Origin: Glebionis coronaria
Lineage: Eukaryota; Streptophyta; Magnoliopsida; Asterales; Asteraceae
Direction of reading: 5' to 3'
DNA length: 64,000 bases
NCBI GenBank assembly: GCA_025667525.1
Contig: CM046882.1
Span: forward strand, 527,460,618-527,524,617
The notes beneath the pieces were generated by a model that worked only from the letters and a program-made list of their open reading frames with translations, made no database searches and was not told where the DNA came from. The translations under genes were made by a program, and so were the position numbers. Within the stretch, counting starts at the first letter, position 1, and each line of letters begins with the position of its first letter. Below are positions 11,816 to 23,442 of the stretch, one piece after another.

Positions 11816-12471
11816 GCTTCGAGAATGTCTAAAGCTGCCGGTCCATCAACACATCGGCGAATAATCAAATCAGCGCATTGTTTGAATAGATACTGGTCAT
11901 CCCAAAAGTAAGTCTTAATGTCTTTGAAGAACTTCTTCTTTTGTTGGGATGTTAACCCGTCAACGAGAATTCCACCCGCCAAGTAGTTTGCGATATCCGC
12001 AAACCACGGGGTTTCATCAGAATTCGAGTTGATAGACATTAAGGTCTCCAGGGGAAAAGAATCATTAATTTCTTTGTTCGGATGATCCCCTTGGAAAGGA
12101 TCCTCAAGTCTACTGAGATGATCCGCGGCTAGGTTTTCAGCTCCCTTCTTATCACGAATTTCGATTTTAAATTCTTGAAGTAGCAAAACCCAGTGAAGAA
12201 GTCTTGGTTTGGAATCTTGTTTAGTTAACAAGTACTTCAACGCGGAATGGTCCGTATACACGATTGTGGTGGAAAGGACAAGATAGGGGCGGAACTTTTC
12301 AAAGGCATAGACAACAGCTAAAAGCTCTTTTTCGGTTGTTGTGTAATGCAATTGAGCCCCCGTCATTGTCTTGCTAGCGTAATGGATCGGTTGGAAGTGT
12401 TTGTTCACTCGTTGGCCCAAAACTGCTCCAATAGCATAGTCGCTAGCATCGCACATCAACTCGAAAGGCAT
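11816..12471 (-). pseudogene. Athila-like RNase H and connection to integrase
   Basis: The frame from 12471 begins '[20 protein letters not shown]', the start of a gypsy RNase H. Acidic residues are at D8, E47/E49 ('[11 protein letters not shown]') and D74 ('[12 protein letters not shown]'), followed by '[14 protein letters not shown]' and the linker to integrase. The frame is lost just before the HHCC region near 11815. A second frameshift near 12490 separates it from the RT fragment upstream. Fold and order are standard for Ty3/gypsy. Confidence 0.85.
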
Positions 12472-13910
12472 CTCCCAATTAGGGTAACCAAGACCGGTGC
12501 CTTAATTAGCTTATCCTTAAGCAAGTTGAAGGCTTCAATACATTTGATGGGAATTTGAAAATACCCGGAGAAACCGTCTAAGAAGCAGTAATAGTCATTA
12601 CCCGCTAGACGCTCGAGCATTTGATCCATGAAAGGAAGAGGAAAGTGATCTTTTCTCATGGCATCATTGAGTTTGCGATAGTCGATACAAACTCTCCACC
12701 CAGTAACGAGACGAGTGGGAATCAACTCGTTGTGTTCATTGGGAACAACGGTTATTCCGCCCTTCTTGGGCACACAATGTACGGGACTTACCCATGGCGA
12801 ATCCGAAATAGGGTAAATCAAGCCGGCATTAAGAAGTTTGATAACCTCTTGTTTGATGACGTCATGAATGCGAGGATTAACCCTTCTTTGGCTCTGGATT
12901 GCGGGTTTAAAGTCATCTTCCATGAGAATCTTGTGAGTACAAAAGTTTGGATCAATTCCGCGGATGTCGGAAATTTTCCAAGCAATTGCCTTCTTATGAT
13001 CTTTAAGCACGGCGATGAGGCGAGATTTCTCTTCTTCTTTCAAGTCTTTAGCAATGATGACGGGCGACTTCTTCTCATCTTCAAGGAACACGTACTCAAG
13101 ATGGGGCGGCAACTCCTTAAGTTCTAAATCCGAAGGATTTTCGATGGTAGGCGTATTCAAAGTCGGTTCATCGATAGAAATAGCCTTGGGAGATGGTGGA
13201 GAAATATTGTCCTCTTTGAGAAGGTTCGCAATGAGACGAATGTCTTCATCCCAATCGGTGGGAGAATCGTCATGTTCTACGTTCACATCTCCCATGGTGG
13301 TTTCCAAATCGTTCCAAAGGAAATCACTTTCTCCAAATAGAGATAGCGATGAATCAATAGAGGAAACGGTCTCAACATTGGGAAGAGAGGTAGGAATACT
13401 TTTACAAGCATCTTTGAAGTGTTCTTCACAAGCCTCATCAAGAACGTCAATACAATTAACACTCTCGTATGAATAAGGCTGTTTAGAAAGCTTTCCCATG
13501 TTGAAGACAATTTTATCGTCACCCACTCTCATGATAAGCTCACCCGCTTCAACATCGATGAGAGTGCGACCGGTCCTCAGGAATGGACATCCAACGATTA
13601 ATGGCACACGAGGGTCCATATCGTAGTCGACAACGACGAAATCGACAGGAAAAGTGAATTTGTCGACTCCTACAAAGACGTCTTCGGCTATCCCCACTGG
13701 ATAAGCAACCGTACGGTTAGCTAATTCCAAAGTCATTTTCGTGGGGACTAGCTCAGGGAGAGATAATTGCTTCCAAACACTTAAAGGCATTAAGTTAATA
13801 ATGGCACCTAGATCGGCTAGGGCCATGCAATTCTCTACTCCCGGGAAGTTGCAAGGGATTAAGAAGCGACCCGGATCACCAAGCTTGGTTGGCGATTTCC
13901 TTAAGAGCAC
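12456..13910 (-). pseudogene. Athila-like protease and reverse transcriptase with catalytic segment deleted
   Basis: A 484-codon frame. Residues ~28-130 are the aspartic protease with 'MALADLGAIINLMP' (Asp33; DLG rather than DSG, as is common in this group). Residues ~305-455 are the RT N-terminal half: 'HKKAIAWKISDIRG', 'SPVHCVPKKGG', 'RVCIDYRKLNDA' and the first catalytic Asp in 'FLDGFSGYFQIPI' (D445). The next codon starts 'KCIEAFNLLKDKL', which belongs after the RT palm and thumb. The paired-Asp motif and the rest of the palm are missing, roughly 150 residues by family expectation, and the junction at 12545/12546 stays in frame. The protein could not polymerise DNA. Confidence 0.88.
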
Positions 13911-13969
13911 TGTAGAGCAATTCTCATTAAGTTGGGTATTAGCAATATCAAGAAGCTTCTCCTTGTCGC

Positions 13970-15855
13970 TCAGAAGATTTTGAACATTTTCGCGTATTTA
14001 GGCATGTGAGCGAGAGCCTCAACGAAGGAGATGTTGAAATTCAATTGTTTAAACATTTTGAGAAAGTTCGAAACTTGAATATCGTCCTTGCTTTTGAGCT
14101 TCTCTTTCCTCAACCTTGAGGGATAAGGTATATCGGAAGAAGAGGAAGGCTTTTGGGGAATAGGATCACTCACATCCTTGGGTGGAGGAGGGGTAGAAGT
14201 AAGAGGTGGAGAAATTGGGGAAGTAGAAGGATGAGGAATAGGAGCAGGTGACTCGTTTTCCTTAGTCACAATCACCGGTGGAGGTATAAGAAGCTCGGGT
14301 TCCTTGGTACCTTTGCCACTGCGAGTGGTGATTGCTTTCATCTCCCCTCTTGGATTCGCAATGGTGTTACTCGGAAGAGTACCCGAAGAAGAGGATTGAT
14401 TACCTTGGAAGAAACCAGCCATCATGTTCCTTAAGTCATTCGTTTGACTTGCCAAAGTGTTTCGCATATCAGCTCTCAGATCGTTCCCTTGTTTCACCAT
14501 GTTTGCTTTCAAGTTGAGCACTTCCCACTGGAGATTTTCCACGATCACATCATTGGTCCTCATGTAGGTTTCAACATCTTGCTGTAATGCGGTGGGTTGG
14601 TTGGGAGGAGCAGTGTAGGCGGGAGGTTGATAAGAAGGTTGTTGGTAAACTTGGTTGTTTCTTTGAGGTGGATATGGTTGTCTTTGAGGTGGTTGGTATG
14701 GTGTATGAGGTTGTTGTTGAGGAGGGCCATTGAGGTTTTGTTGTTGGTTTGGGTTGTTAGGAGGAAAACCGGGTGGTGAGAGAAAGTTGTTTGAGCGGTA
14801 GCTAAGCAAGTTGCGGTCTCCTTGAGGACGAGCTTGATAAGCGACCGGAGGATAGGTACCGTATGCTGCGTTAACATTCTCAGAAGGGTAGTCTTGGGTG
14901 GTGGTACAAGTGGTGTAAGAGTGAGGACCACCGCATATTTCACATGGTTGGCTGACAGCATTGACTTGAGCGTTTTTAGCGTTGATGCTGTTGGTGTTGC
15001 TGGCGGTTTGGGCGGCAAGCGATTCAAGAAGTGTAGTAATTTTGTCAAGTCGCTTGTCGTTGTCACTAGTACTAGCACTAGCGGCATTGGTCCGCGCACT
15101 CTTGGTTTGCACACGAGACTTATTCTCAATGATATCCCAAGCGACATTAGAAGTTTTAACCAAAATATTATCCCCTGAGGCACTATTTAGTGAATCTTGG
15201 TCATTCATGCTTAAACCATTATAAAAAGTATTAATTTGGTGCACTTTGGTAAAACCATGTTGTGGGCACTTTCTTAAAAGGTCTTTAAAACAGTCCCAAG
15301 ATTCACTAAGAGACTCATCGTACTTTTGTTCAAAATTAATAATTTCATTCCGCAAAGCGGTAGTACGAGAGGGTGGGAAAAAGTAGTTGATAAATTTGGT
15401 CTCCAAATCCGTCCACGTCAGAATAATTTGTAGCGGTTCCTTTGCAAGCCAATGTGGGCTTGTCCCTCTAAAGAGAAAGGAAATAGTTGAAAACGGATTA
15501 CCTCTTGTGGAACACCATTGAATTTGACCGTATTCGTGAGTTGCAGGAATCTCTTGATGTGGTCATGTGGATCATCAATGGTACGCCCCAAGAATGGTTG
15601 AGCAGAGACCATCTGAATAAAGCCGGATTTGAGCTCAAAGTTGTTGGCTGCAATCGCGGGTATGACAATTGGATCATTGTTGCCGTCTACATGTGCTTGA
15701 AAAAGTTCAATCATCGGGCGATTGTCCGATAGAGGCTCATTGTTGTTGTTATTATTGTTGTTTTGAGGTGGATTATTGTTGTTGTTGTGAACACCTGCCA
15801 TGTCTAAGTCTTCGAGAGGCTCGGGCTCTTGATAAGACGTTGAACGTGTACGCAT
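13970..15855 (-). pseudogene. Athila-like gag
   Basis: Starts at the ATG at 15855 ('MRTRSTSYQEPEP'), followed by an Asn-rich tract and the capsid-like core ('DDPHDHIKRFLQLTNTVKFNGV'). A frameshift near 15440-15480 ends this frame at 15418. Gag continues in the frame 15406-13970 with 'LTKVHQINTFYNGL'-type sequence, a Pro/Gln-rich stretch, a zinc knuckle 'CEICGGPHSYTTC' and a C-terminal segment 'PYPSRLRKEKLKSKDD'. A further frameshift near 13975 separates it from the protease. It would form the particle and bind RNA. The start is supported by the short leader to the primer site. Confidence 0.85.
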
Positions 15856-16047
15856 GCACCTGCAAAAGAACTAACAAAGCAAACAAGAAATATTTTTGGT
15901 TTTTATGGTTTTTTAATTTTTTTTGTATTTTTTGAAAATTTTATATTTTTTAGGGTTTTTTTGAAAATTTCTATGAAAAAGTAACGTTCCCGGTGAACGG
16001 ATCCCAAAATCCAAGTTCTCACAAAAAACTGTTAATCTTAACGAGAA
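15856..16047 (-). other. Athila-like leader
   Basis: A short AT-rich leader of about 190 bp between primer site and gag ATG. No other signal was recognised. Confidence 0.6.
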
Positions 16048-16065
16048 GAGTCGGCAGCGGCGCCA
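16048..16065 (-). other. Athila-like primer binding site, tRNA-Asp type
   Basis: The minus strand reads TGGCGCCGCTGCCGACTC two bases inside the 5' LTR. The first 14 bases are close to the complement of plant tRNA-Asp 3' ends (TGGCGCCGTTGCCG), used by Athila/Tat-type elements. Confidence 0.8.
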
Positions 16066-16067
16066 TT

Positions 16068-17540
16068 TGATAAACGATATTTGTTATGGGGTTCAGATTT
16101 GTCTCGGAATCTTCTCGAATTGATCACAGCTCAAAATGGAATAGTTGTTCTTGGTGACAAATAGGAGGTTTGGTTTTCTATTCTACTAAAAGGTAAATGC
16201 ATGAAGTAACTAAAAGTAAACTAGAAGCAGTTAATCAATAAAAATAAAACTCGAATTAAAATTTAACTAAAACAGTAACAGTAAATACCCTCAAAATTGC
16301 TTGATTCGGAATATCTAACAAACATGCTTCATTCGGAATGTAAGCTTGATCCGGAATAAGAGCTTGATGCGGAATAAATATCCTTCATGCGGAATGTTAG
16401 GTTAATGCGGAATAATGTGACTGGTCCGGAATAAAAGATGTTCCGAACGAAGGACTTGATCCGGAATGTTTGAATGTTCCGAACGAATGACTTGATCCGG
16501 AATAATAAAAGTTCCAAATGAAGGCACTGACCCGGAATGTTTGAATGTTCCGAACGAAGGACTTGATCCGGAATAATAAAAGTTCCGAATGAAAGGCACT
16601 GATCCGGAATATAAAATATTCCGGATGAACCAATTCGATACGGAATAATTGACAAACAGTAGTTGATCCGGAATATACGGTTGGTTCGGGATATCTGGGG
16701 AAATGAAGAACAGTAGGTAACCGAAAAAACAGGGGAAAAACGATTTTACCAACAATCAACCAAGTTTTTAACCAAATCTTAAACAAAACTATTCAACAAT
16801 GATCTACTAACCCTAAACATCAAATCCCAACAATAAAAACTCAAAACCCACTAACTTTTAAAGATCAAATCAACCAAATAAGAACTTTAGAACTTTGAAT
16901 AAAAAGAGGAGATGAACAAGATAAATGGAAGGATTGTATTGATTGATTAATGTAAAGTAAACAAAAGGAAAGATTAAACACTTACAAAATTAAGGATTTC
17001 ACAAGAATGAAAAATCACCAACACCTTAATGGTGTTGGCTTTCTACGGAAGAAAAAAAAATGACTGGGAATCAAAAACTAGCCAAAAAGTGTGAAGGGTT
17101 TGTCTATTTATAGGCTAGTGGTTGGTTGGTGAAGTGGGCTTTCTCCCTTTCTTCTTGTCTTCTCGTCTTTTCAGAAAAGTTGACGTTTTCGATTCTGATT
17201 CGGGATTTGTCGACGATTAAATCTCGTCTTTTAATTTCTTCGTTTAATAGACTTGAGTTTCTTCGACATGTGTAAATCTTCCATCTTTGGTCTTTCTTTT
17301 CGATAAATCTTCAAATAGGCCCATTGACTTCAAATCTTTTGCATCTCTTGGACAATAGGCTTCATTTTGAGTCTTTTTCCTCGATAAAACCCGTGCAATC
17401 CCATGTTTTCTTCAATATTCATCTGGTTGACTCTGAAAACACAACACGCATAATTTCAAACAAATGATATTAAATACGTGTTTTGGTCTTGTTTTAGTAA
17501 GAAATAAGTGGTAAAAGGATGGGTGTTTACACACCTATCA
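16068..17540 (-). repeat. 5' LTR of the Athila-like element
   Basis: A 1473-bp copy of 1132-2622 with the 36-bp tandem array at about 16303-16690 and a minus-strand TATA-like motif near 17104-17113. It ends ACCTATCA and is followed by the duplicated GGCTG. Confidence 0.95.
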
Positions 17541-17863
17541 GGCTGCGTGAATTATGTTTCGTATATTGAACTTGATAAAATGTCTATCAAGTGAAAATCT
17601 GATTACTTCTTGATGAAGTTTGGATCCGCGAAAAGTTGCATTCATCAAAACCCGTGAACATCATGGATAGAGAAAGTAAGTCAACATTAAGCCTGATCGT
17701 ATCCCGTAGTTATGTCTAATGAAAATCGCGTATTGTAATGAATTATACTTGTGATAAAAGATCGGATGTGGAGGAAATACCCACATGGCTTTAACTCTAT
17801 AAGAACTGAGTAGTAAGATAAATTGATCTTTGAGGACAAAGATCCTGTTTAGGGGTAAATTGC
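17541..17863 (+). pseudogene. Element E: pol 3' end (chromodomain region) and polypurine tract
   Basis: This continues element E after the Athila-like insertion. Fragments in different frames resemble the end of a chromovirus polyprotein: 'EKLHSSKPVNIMDRE' around 17630-17680 (chromodomain-type sequence) and 'MWRKYPHGFNSIR' around 17765-17810. The G-rich tract TGTTTAGGGGTAAATTGC ends directly at the LTR and is a suitable polypurine tract. The inverted counterpart is 53536-53845 in element D, which reads across without interruption. Confidence 0.75.
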
Positions 17864-17873
17864 TATGACAATC

Positions 17874-18251
17874 TGGTACCCCTATATTTTATATAGTCGA
17901 ACAAGAATGTAATAGGTCATCTTAGTCGTTATTGGTCTTGTATTGTAATAGGTTAGTCGGGAAAAACCGGGCTTGGACTTTAAGCTAATATTGTCTAAGT
18001 TAGGGGCATAAGCCCAAGACTAAGCCAAGCCCGGCCCAAGTCACAAACCCACGACCCATGGAAATCCCATTGGTTCGTGGGTATATAAACCCTCTTCCAT
18101 GTGTGGAAGAGGGTGTTGGTTCATTTTACTTTCTCTCTCTAGTAAAGATAAACCTTCCAAAATCTCTCTAGTTTCTCTCTCTACTTTTCTTCTCTTTCTC
18201 TCTCTAAATATCTCTTCTAAATCTTGTGTTATGGATTGAATGGGATTAACA
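17874..18251 (+). repeat. 5' LTR of copia-2
   Basis: A 378-bp LTR, TGGTACCC...GGATTAACA. It carries TATATAAA at 18082-18089, overlapped by a perfect 11-bp inverted repeat (18089-18099 / 18104-18114) and followed by a CT-rich stretch. Confidence 0.95.
18082..18114 (+). promoter_or_regulatory. Copia-2 core promoter: TATA box plus 11-bp perfect palindrome
   Basis: TATATAAA, then ACCCTCTTCCA, loop TGTG, TGGAAGAGGGT. The second arm ends about 32 bp after the TATA start, where transcription would be expected to begin. The identical structure is at 37756-37788 in the 3' LTR. Copia-3 has the same structure with two compensatory pair changes. Confidence 0.7.
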
Positions 18252-18266
18252 TTTGGTATCAAGAGC
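18252..18266 (+). other. Copia-2 primer binding site
   Basis: TTTGGTATCAAGAGC directly follows the 5' LTR. It matches the initiator-tRNA-Met site TTGGTATCAGAGC with one extra A. Confidence 0.8.
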
Positions 18267-18842
18267 CTGTAGTGGATAGGTGATTGAAGATTCGTGTGGT
18301 GTGTTCTTGAGTTTTCGTGGTCATTTTGATCTATATATCACGTCCCAAAAATTTTTCTTGTGTTTTTTATGGTTTTTTCTTGATACAAATCTTCTACATA
18401 GTTGTGGTAGAGATTTGGTATTGTTACTTTGGCTAAAAACACAAAATTTTTGGGTGTTTTAATCATTTTTTGGCTTAAAATCACGAATTGGTTGAGTTTT
18501 GTCCGAGAAAAGTGGGATTTATTCCGATCAGGTCATCGGAAAGGGGTTTACAGTTATTCCAATCAGTGTAATCGGAATAGGGTTTAGGGATTCCGATTTT
18601 GTCATTCCGATCTGAATTTTTAGGTCAAGTAAAATCAAAATTTTTCCCTATTATTTTTTGGCTATTTCTAACTCAAATTCAAAATATGGCGATACAAAAT
18701 TTTTCGGCTTACCGTTTTGTCAGACTGAGGAATTTATTGCCGGACTAAGAAAAAAAATTTGGAAATTTTGGAATTTCAATTTTAACCACACATCTTCACA
18801 ACAAATCCACTAAGATCTGCAATTCATTCACAAGTATTCACC
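18267..18842 (+). other. Copia-2 untranslated leader
   Basis: About 575 bp of T-rich leader up to the gag ATG. No ORF of substance and no other feature was recognised. Confidence 0.6.
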
Positions 18843-21800
18843 ATGTCTAACAACAACATCAACATTGCAACTGCTAATCAAATTCGTTTGGAACAAGGTG
18901 GCAACGGTAATCCACCTGTGCTCACTGCCGGTTGCTACGTTCAATGGAGATCTCGTTTTCTCAGATTTCTCGACGGAAAAGAAAACCGAATTGCTCTTCG
19001 TCACTGCCTTGAAAATCCACCTCCAGTTTTTGAATTCAGACCAATTACCACACAGGCAGAGGATGGTACTTCATCAACTATACGAGCTATGGAGGATTTT
19101 GACACATGTTCTGCTGAGAAAAAGAAACTCCTCCAAGCTGAAGCTGATGCTGTAAATTTCATACTCACTGGAATTGATAACGATATCTATTCCACAGTTG
19201 ATGCATGTCCTAATGCTATGGAAATGTGGAATGCAATTCATCGACTGAAGCAAGGTGAGTCAATCAATGTTCAATATCTCGAGACTAATCTACTTTGGGA
19301 GTTTGGAAAATTCACATCTGAAGATGGTGAATCCATTGACTCATATTACTCGAGATTCTACAAAATGATGAATGAGCTTGTCAGAAATCAGTGCACCATC
19401 TCCAATCATCATGCCAATGTTCAGTTTTTACTTCAACTCAAACCGGAATGGCAAAGGTTTGTGACTTTGGTCAAACGAAGGGAGGATATCAAGACTATAT
19501 CTTACCACAAACTTTATGATATATTGAAACAACATCAGAATGAAGTAAATGAACTTAGAGCTGAAAAGGCAGAACGATCTGCGAACTCTATTGCTTTTGT
19601 TGCTGCTACTTCAACAAAACCCGTTCCTCGTCAACAACCAACTACTCATTCCTCAAAGTCATCAAGCTCATCCACCAAACCTCTAGCTGCTGCTAAACAT
19701 AAAGCAAAAGCAATTGTCCCCACTCCACCTCCAAAGTATGACACCGAGTCAGATGGAGACAGTGATGATGAACAAACTTCAAGGGACAAGAAGATTGAAG
19801 AACTCATGTCTTTACTCACCACAACTTATAAGAAGATCTACAAACCTACCAACAACAACCTCAGATCATCATCCAATGCTAGATATAAGGAAGTTGATCA
19901 TGCACCAAGGTATGATCGTGATGCTAGGTATGATAATTAGAGGTTGATGAATCAAGTTGGGGCTAGAGATACTGTAGGCACTCTAGTTTTGCAGAAGACT
20001 AGGATTCAATGCTTCAACTGTAAGGGATTTGGGCACATGGCTAGGGAATGCAAGAAGACAAAATGGGTTAAGGACTCAGGGTATCACAAGGAAAAGATGC
20101 TGCTGTGTAAGAAAGAAGAAGCAGGAATTCCACTCACAGCAGATGAAGTTGACTGGCGTGATGACACTGATGATGAAGCCGATGATCAAGAGTTAGAGGC
20201 ACATTATGTGTACATGGCAAAGATTCAAGAAGTGATCCCAGAGACTGATGATACTTCTGGACCCATCTATGATTCTGAGCCACTTGAAAAGGTACCATCA
20301 CATGATAACTATAATGTGTTTGCTAATGAAAGACGTCATCCTGAGCAACCCGAAAGCATCAATGACACATGTGTAATGGACACGGAGGATAGCAATATCT
20401 CTACGGATTCACAACATATGTGTAATGATGACGGAAAAGCTGTTCAGGATACTGACTCGGATGAGGACCGTGATTTGCTTGCGTCTATTATTGATTCTTT
20501 AAAACATGAAATTGAGGAAAACAAAGAGGCTAATAAACGTTTGAAGCAAGCAAACACATCCTTAGCCGAGGAGATAGACAGGCTTAAAGAGTGTGATTAT
20601 GTAAAAGAAGCTGATCGACGGGTTGCAATAGCTAATGGTTTGGTATATGAACGTAAGGTGCTCAACGAACAATATTGTTCTGAAGTAACACACGAAATTC
20701 ATATGTCAAAACAGAAGATATCGGAACTTGAAGAACAACTGCTGATACATAAACTCCAAATTACTGAATTAGAGTCGGTTAACAAAGAACAAACTGAGCT
20801 TTATAAAACTCGTGAAGAAAAGGATATTGAAAAAATTCTTGCTTTGGAAAAGAGAGTCGACACGTTAAACAACATTGTTTACAAAACGGGTCAGTCTATT
20901 CAAACTATGAATATGCTCAATAAAAATATGAAAACGAGTTTTGTCAAGCCTGAATATCTCAAGAAAGCTCAAAGTACCAAGACTGCTCTTTATGATATCG
21001 GTTGTTATGTTGATAATCTTGCTCTTATGCTTTCCCCTGACTGTGACAAAATCATTCATCAACAAGAAGAAAGTCGATCAAACTTAAGTGATTTAATAAA
21101 CCTTTCTGAGTCTGATCATTATATTAAGTTTGTTCTTCAAAAAGAACTTTCAAAAGAACAAAAGATGTATAATAGTGTTCCACCACCAAGTGATGAACCA
21201 CAAAAGAAAGTTTCTTTAAAAAGGAGTTTCAAAAAGCAATCAATTTTGTTAGAAAAGCGAATTTTGGATGAAAAACGTAAATGGGATGAGAAAAGCAAAA
21301 GTGTTCAGCAATTTGAGTTTATAAAACAAGGGGTTTTAAATTTGTACAAAGGTGTCGTCGACTATGAAAAAGTTTCTAGGGATACCATTTGGAATATTAA
21401 ACCTAACCCACAAGTAGAAGTCGTCATTCAACAATGAATTGTTCCAACCATCGATGATCTTTCAAAAAATGTGGAAATGTTTTATAATGCTCTCACTGAG
21501 GAAATGTTAACAGATTTAAGCAATGTCAAATCTCTTGAAGATGAAGTTGATTTTCTTCAATATAGATTAAAGACACAAGAACACCAACTTTCTAGCGAAA
21601 TTGATCGACTTTCTAAGGAATATTTTTATGCTGACCATATGAATGCTATACTTGGTGTGTATACCGATCTTGATCAATATTGTCATGTAGCATGTCTAGT
21701 GTCAGAATCGGACGAGAAATGTCGCAATCTTGAAGTAGAGCTTTCAAAACAAATTCAGTCATATAACAAACTTTCGAAAAGTTTTTCTCAACTTGAGAAA

Positions 21801-22859
21801 CACTCCATTTCTCTTGAACTTGCTTTACAAAAAGGTGAAAAATCTCATAATCATAAAAAGTGTCAAGAAATGTCAGCTTCTTTGTTTCGTCTACTAAATA
21901 AAAAAGATTTCGAAATAAATGATTTGAAAGCTCCGCTAAAAGAAAGGGACATAGCCATAAGTGAGTTATAGAAACTCATTGAGAAAATGAAAGGAAAGTC
22001 TGTTTTGGGTAAACCATCCGCCGTTCGTCAACCGAATGCGGTTAAATGCCCCAAATCATCTATTTTGGGACAATCCCCACATACTTTGCCTTAGATAGGA
22101 AATGATAAGAGTACCAATGTGATAGCACCTGGAATGAATAAGATGAACACTAAGCCCACTCAAACTGGAACATCGCGGTTACCTGAGAATATTAGGAAAA
22201 CTAATCAATGTGTGTCTTCTTCTACAGGAGTAATCCCCACTACTAGCGTCAGCGGACCACAGCTTAAGAGAAATAGAATGCAAGATAAGGTCATGCCTAA
22301 CAATAGTCAAGGAAAGAAGTTGGAAGTAGAAGACCACCGTAGGAATTTTAAGTTTTCTAAGAATAAAATGTCTGTAACTGCATGTAATGACAGTTTAAAT
22401 GCTAAGACCTCGAATGTTGAATTTGTTTGTGTTGAATGTGGAAAATGTGTTCGTAATTTCAATCATGATGCTTGTGCTCTTAATCATAATGGCGTGAACA
22501 CTAGAACTAGGAAGCCTATTCGTGTGCCCACTAGTACTAGTGAACCCACAAGAACTTTGAACCAATCCACTGATCAACCACTTAAGAAACTAAGTGTGTT
22601 AGAATCCACTACTCTACGTAAACAAAGCAGGTTAAAGAAGCTATATAAGAACATGATTAGGACATGTACACGGGGGTATTCAAGATTTACACCACCCGGA
22701 TACAAATGGGTACCTAAGACAACCCATATTCTAATTGGGTCTATGAATGTTAGCTTGCCTTTAGAATCTAGGTCCACTACTATTTTGGAACCCGTTTCTA
22801 TCAAGGGCTCCCATTTGTCAAATGCTACATTGTCTTCTAATTCTTCTGCAGCTCATTGA
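18843..22859 (+). pseudogene. Copia-2 gag with very long coiled-coil segment
   Basis: One frame covers the whole stretch, broken by TAG 19938, TGA 21435, TAG 21969 and TAG 22092, and ending TGA 22857. The first part ('MSNNNINIATANQIRLEQ') is the capsid-like Gag with 'DDIYSTVDACPNAMEMWNAI'-type helices and ends in a Ser/Pro/Lys-rich linker. After the first stop comes the zinc knuckle 'CFNCKGFGHMAREC', then some 400-500 residues rich in heptads ('EIEENKEANKRLKQANTSLA', 'ITELESVNKEQTEL') that should form coiled coils. A second Cys/His cluster 'CVECGKCVRNFNHDACALNH' lies near 22425-22485. The start is the first ATG after the leader. At about 1340 codons to the protease it is long for copia, as in SIRE-type elements. 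Confidence 0.85.
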
Positions 22860-23442
22860 AATCATCCTATTCATAATGGACTCCGGGTGCACAAAGCACA
22901 TGACGGGCAATCTCAAGCTTCTCATTAACTTCGTGGAGAAGTTTCTAGGTACGGTGCGGTTTGGAAATGATCAGTTTGCACCGATACTTGGATATGGCGA
23001 TTTGGTTCAAGGAAATCTCACTATCAAACGGGTTTATTACGTCGAGGGACTGAATCACAATTTATTCTCGATTGGTCAATTTTGTGATGCGGATTTGGAA
23101 GTGGCTTTTCGGAAATCTACTTGCTATGTTAGAGACTACGATGGGAATGACCTTCTTACAGGTTCTCGTGGTTCTGATCTCTACACAGTAACTCTTCAAG
23201 ACACATCTTCAACAAATCCAATTTACTTAATGGCTAAAGCTTCATCCTCTCAAGCATGGTTATGGCATCAACGATTGTCACATCTCTACTTTGACACCAT
23301 CAACATGCTTTCGAAAAATGATATTGTGACCGGTCTCCCAAAGTTAAAATTCGTCAAAAACCATCTTTGTTCTTCTTGTGAGTTGGGGAAAGCAAAACGG
23401 AAGTCTTTCAAATGAAAGACTACCCCAAGCTCAAAAGGACGA
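22822..23442 (+). pseudogene. Copia-2 protease and GAG-pre-integrase
   Basis: The reading frame here is +1 relative to gag and overlaps the end of the gag frame. The protease active site is 'FIMDSGCTKHMTG' (Asp codon 22879-22881). 'LGYGDLVQGNLTIKRVYYV' and 'LNHNLFSIGQFCD' are the usual protease C-terminal strands. The HHCC module follows: 'WLWHQRLSHLYFDTINML' with 'CSSCELGKAKRKSF'. TGA at 23413 interrupts just before the integrase core; a C-to-T or similar transition is the simplest cause. Whether the gag/protease frame change is decay or a once-functional +1 shift cannot be told from one copy. Confidence 0.85.

Larger units (their letters stand above)
1132..17540 (-). mobile_element. Athila-like Ty3/gypsy retrotransposon, nearly complete but defective, carrying copia-1
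   Basis: A minus-strand LTR retrotransposon with TG...CA ends, LTRs of 1491 bp (1132-2622) and 1473 bp (16068-17540), and a perfect 5-bp target duplication GGCTG at 1127-1131 and 17541-17545. Without copia-1 (3086-9265) it is about 10.2 kb. Order on the minus strand is 5' LTR, tRNA-Asp-type primer site, gag with CCHC, aspartic protease, RT, RNase H, integrase, a long non-coding tail and the 3' LTR. There is no chromodomain. Size, LTR length, primer site and long tail fit the Athila/Tat group. Athila is my preference, but an env-like ORF is not visible. Confidence 0.9.

Noticed and set aside
13015..13476. Plus-strand ORFs over the Athila-like pol and gag (for example 12621-13127, 14822-15178)
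   Set aside because: These are antisense shadows of the real minus-strand protein domains.
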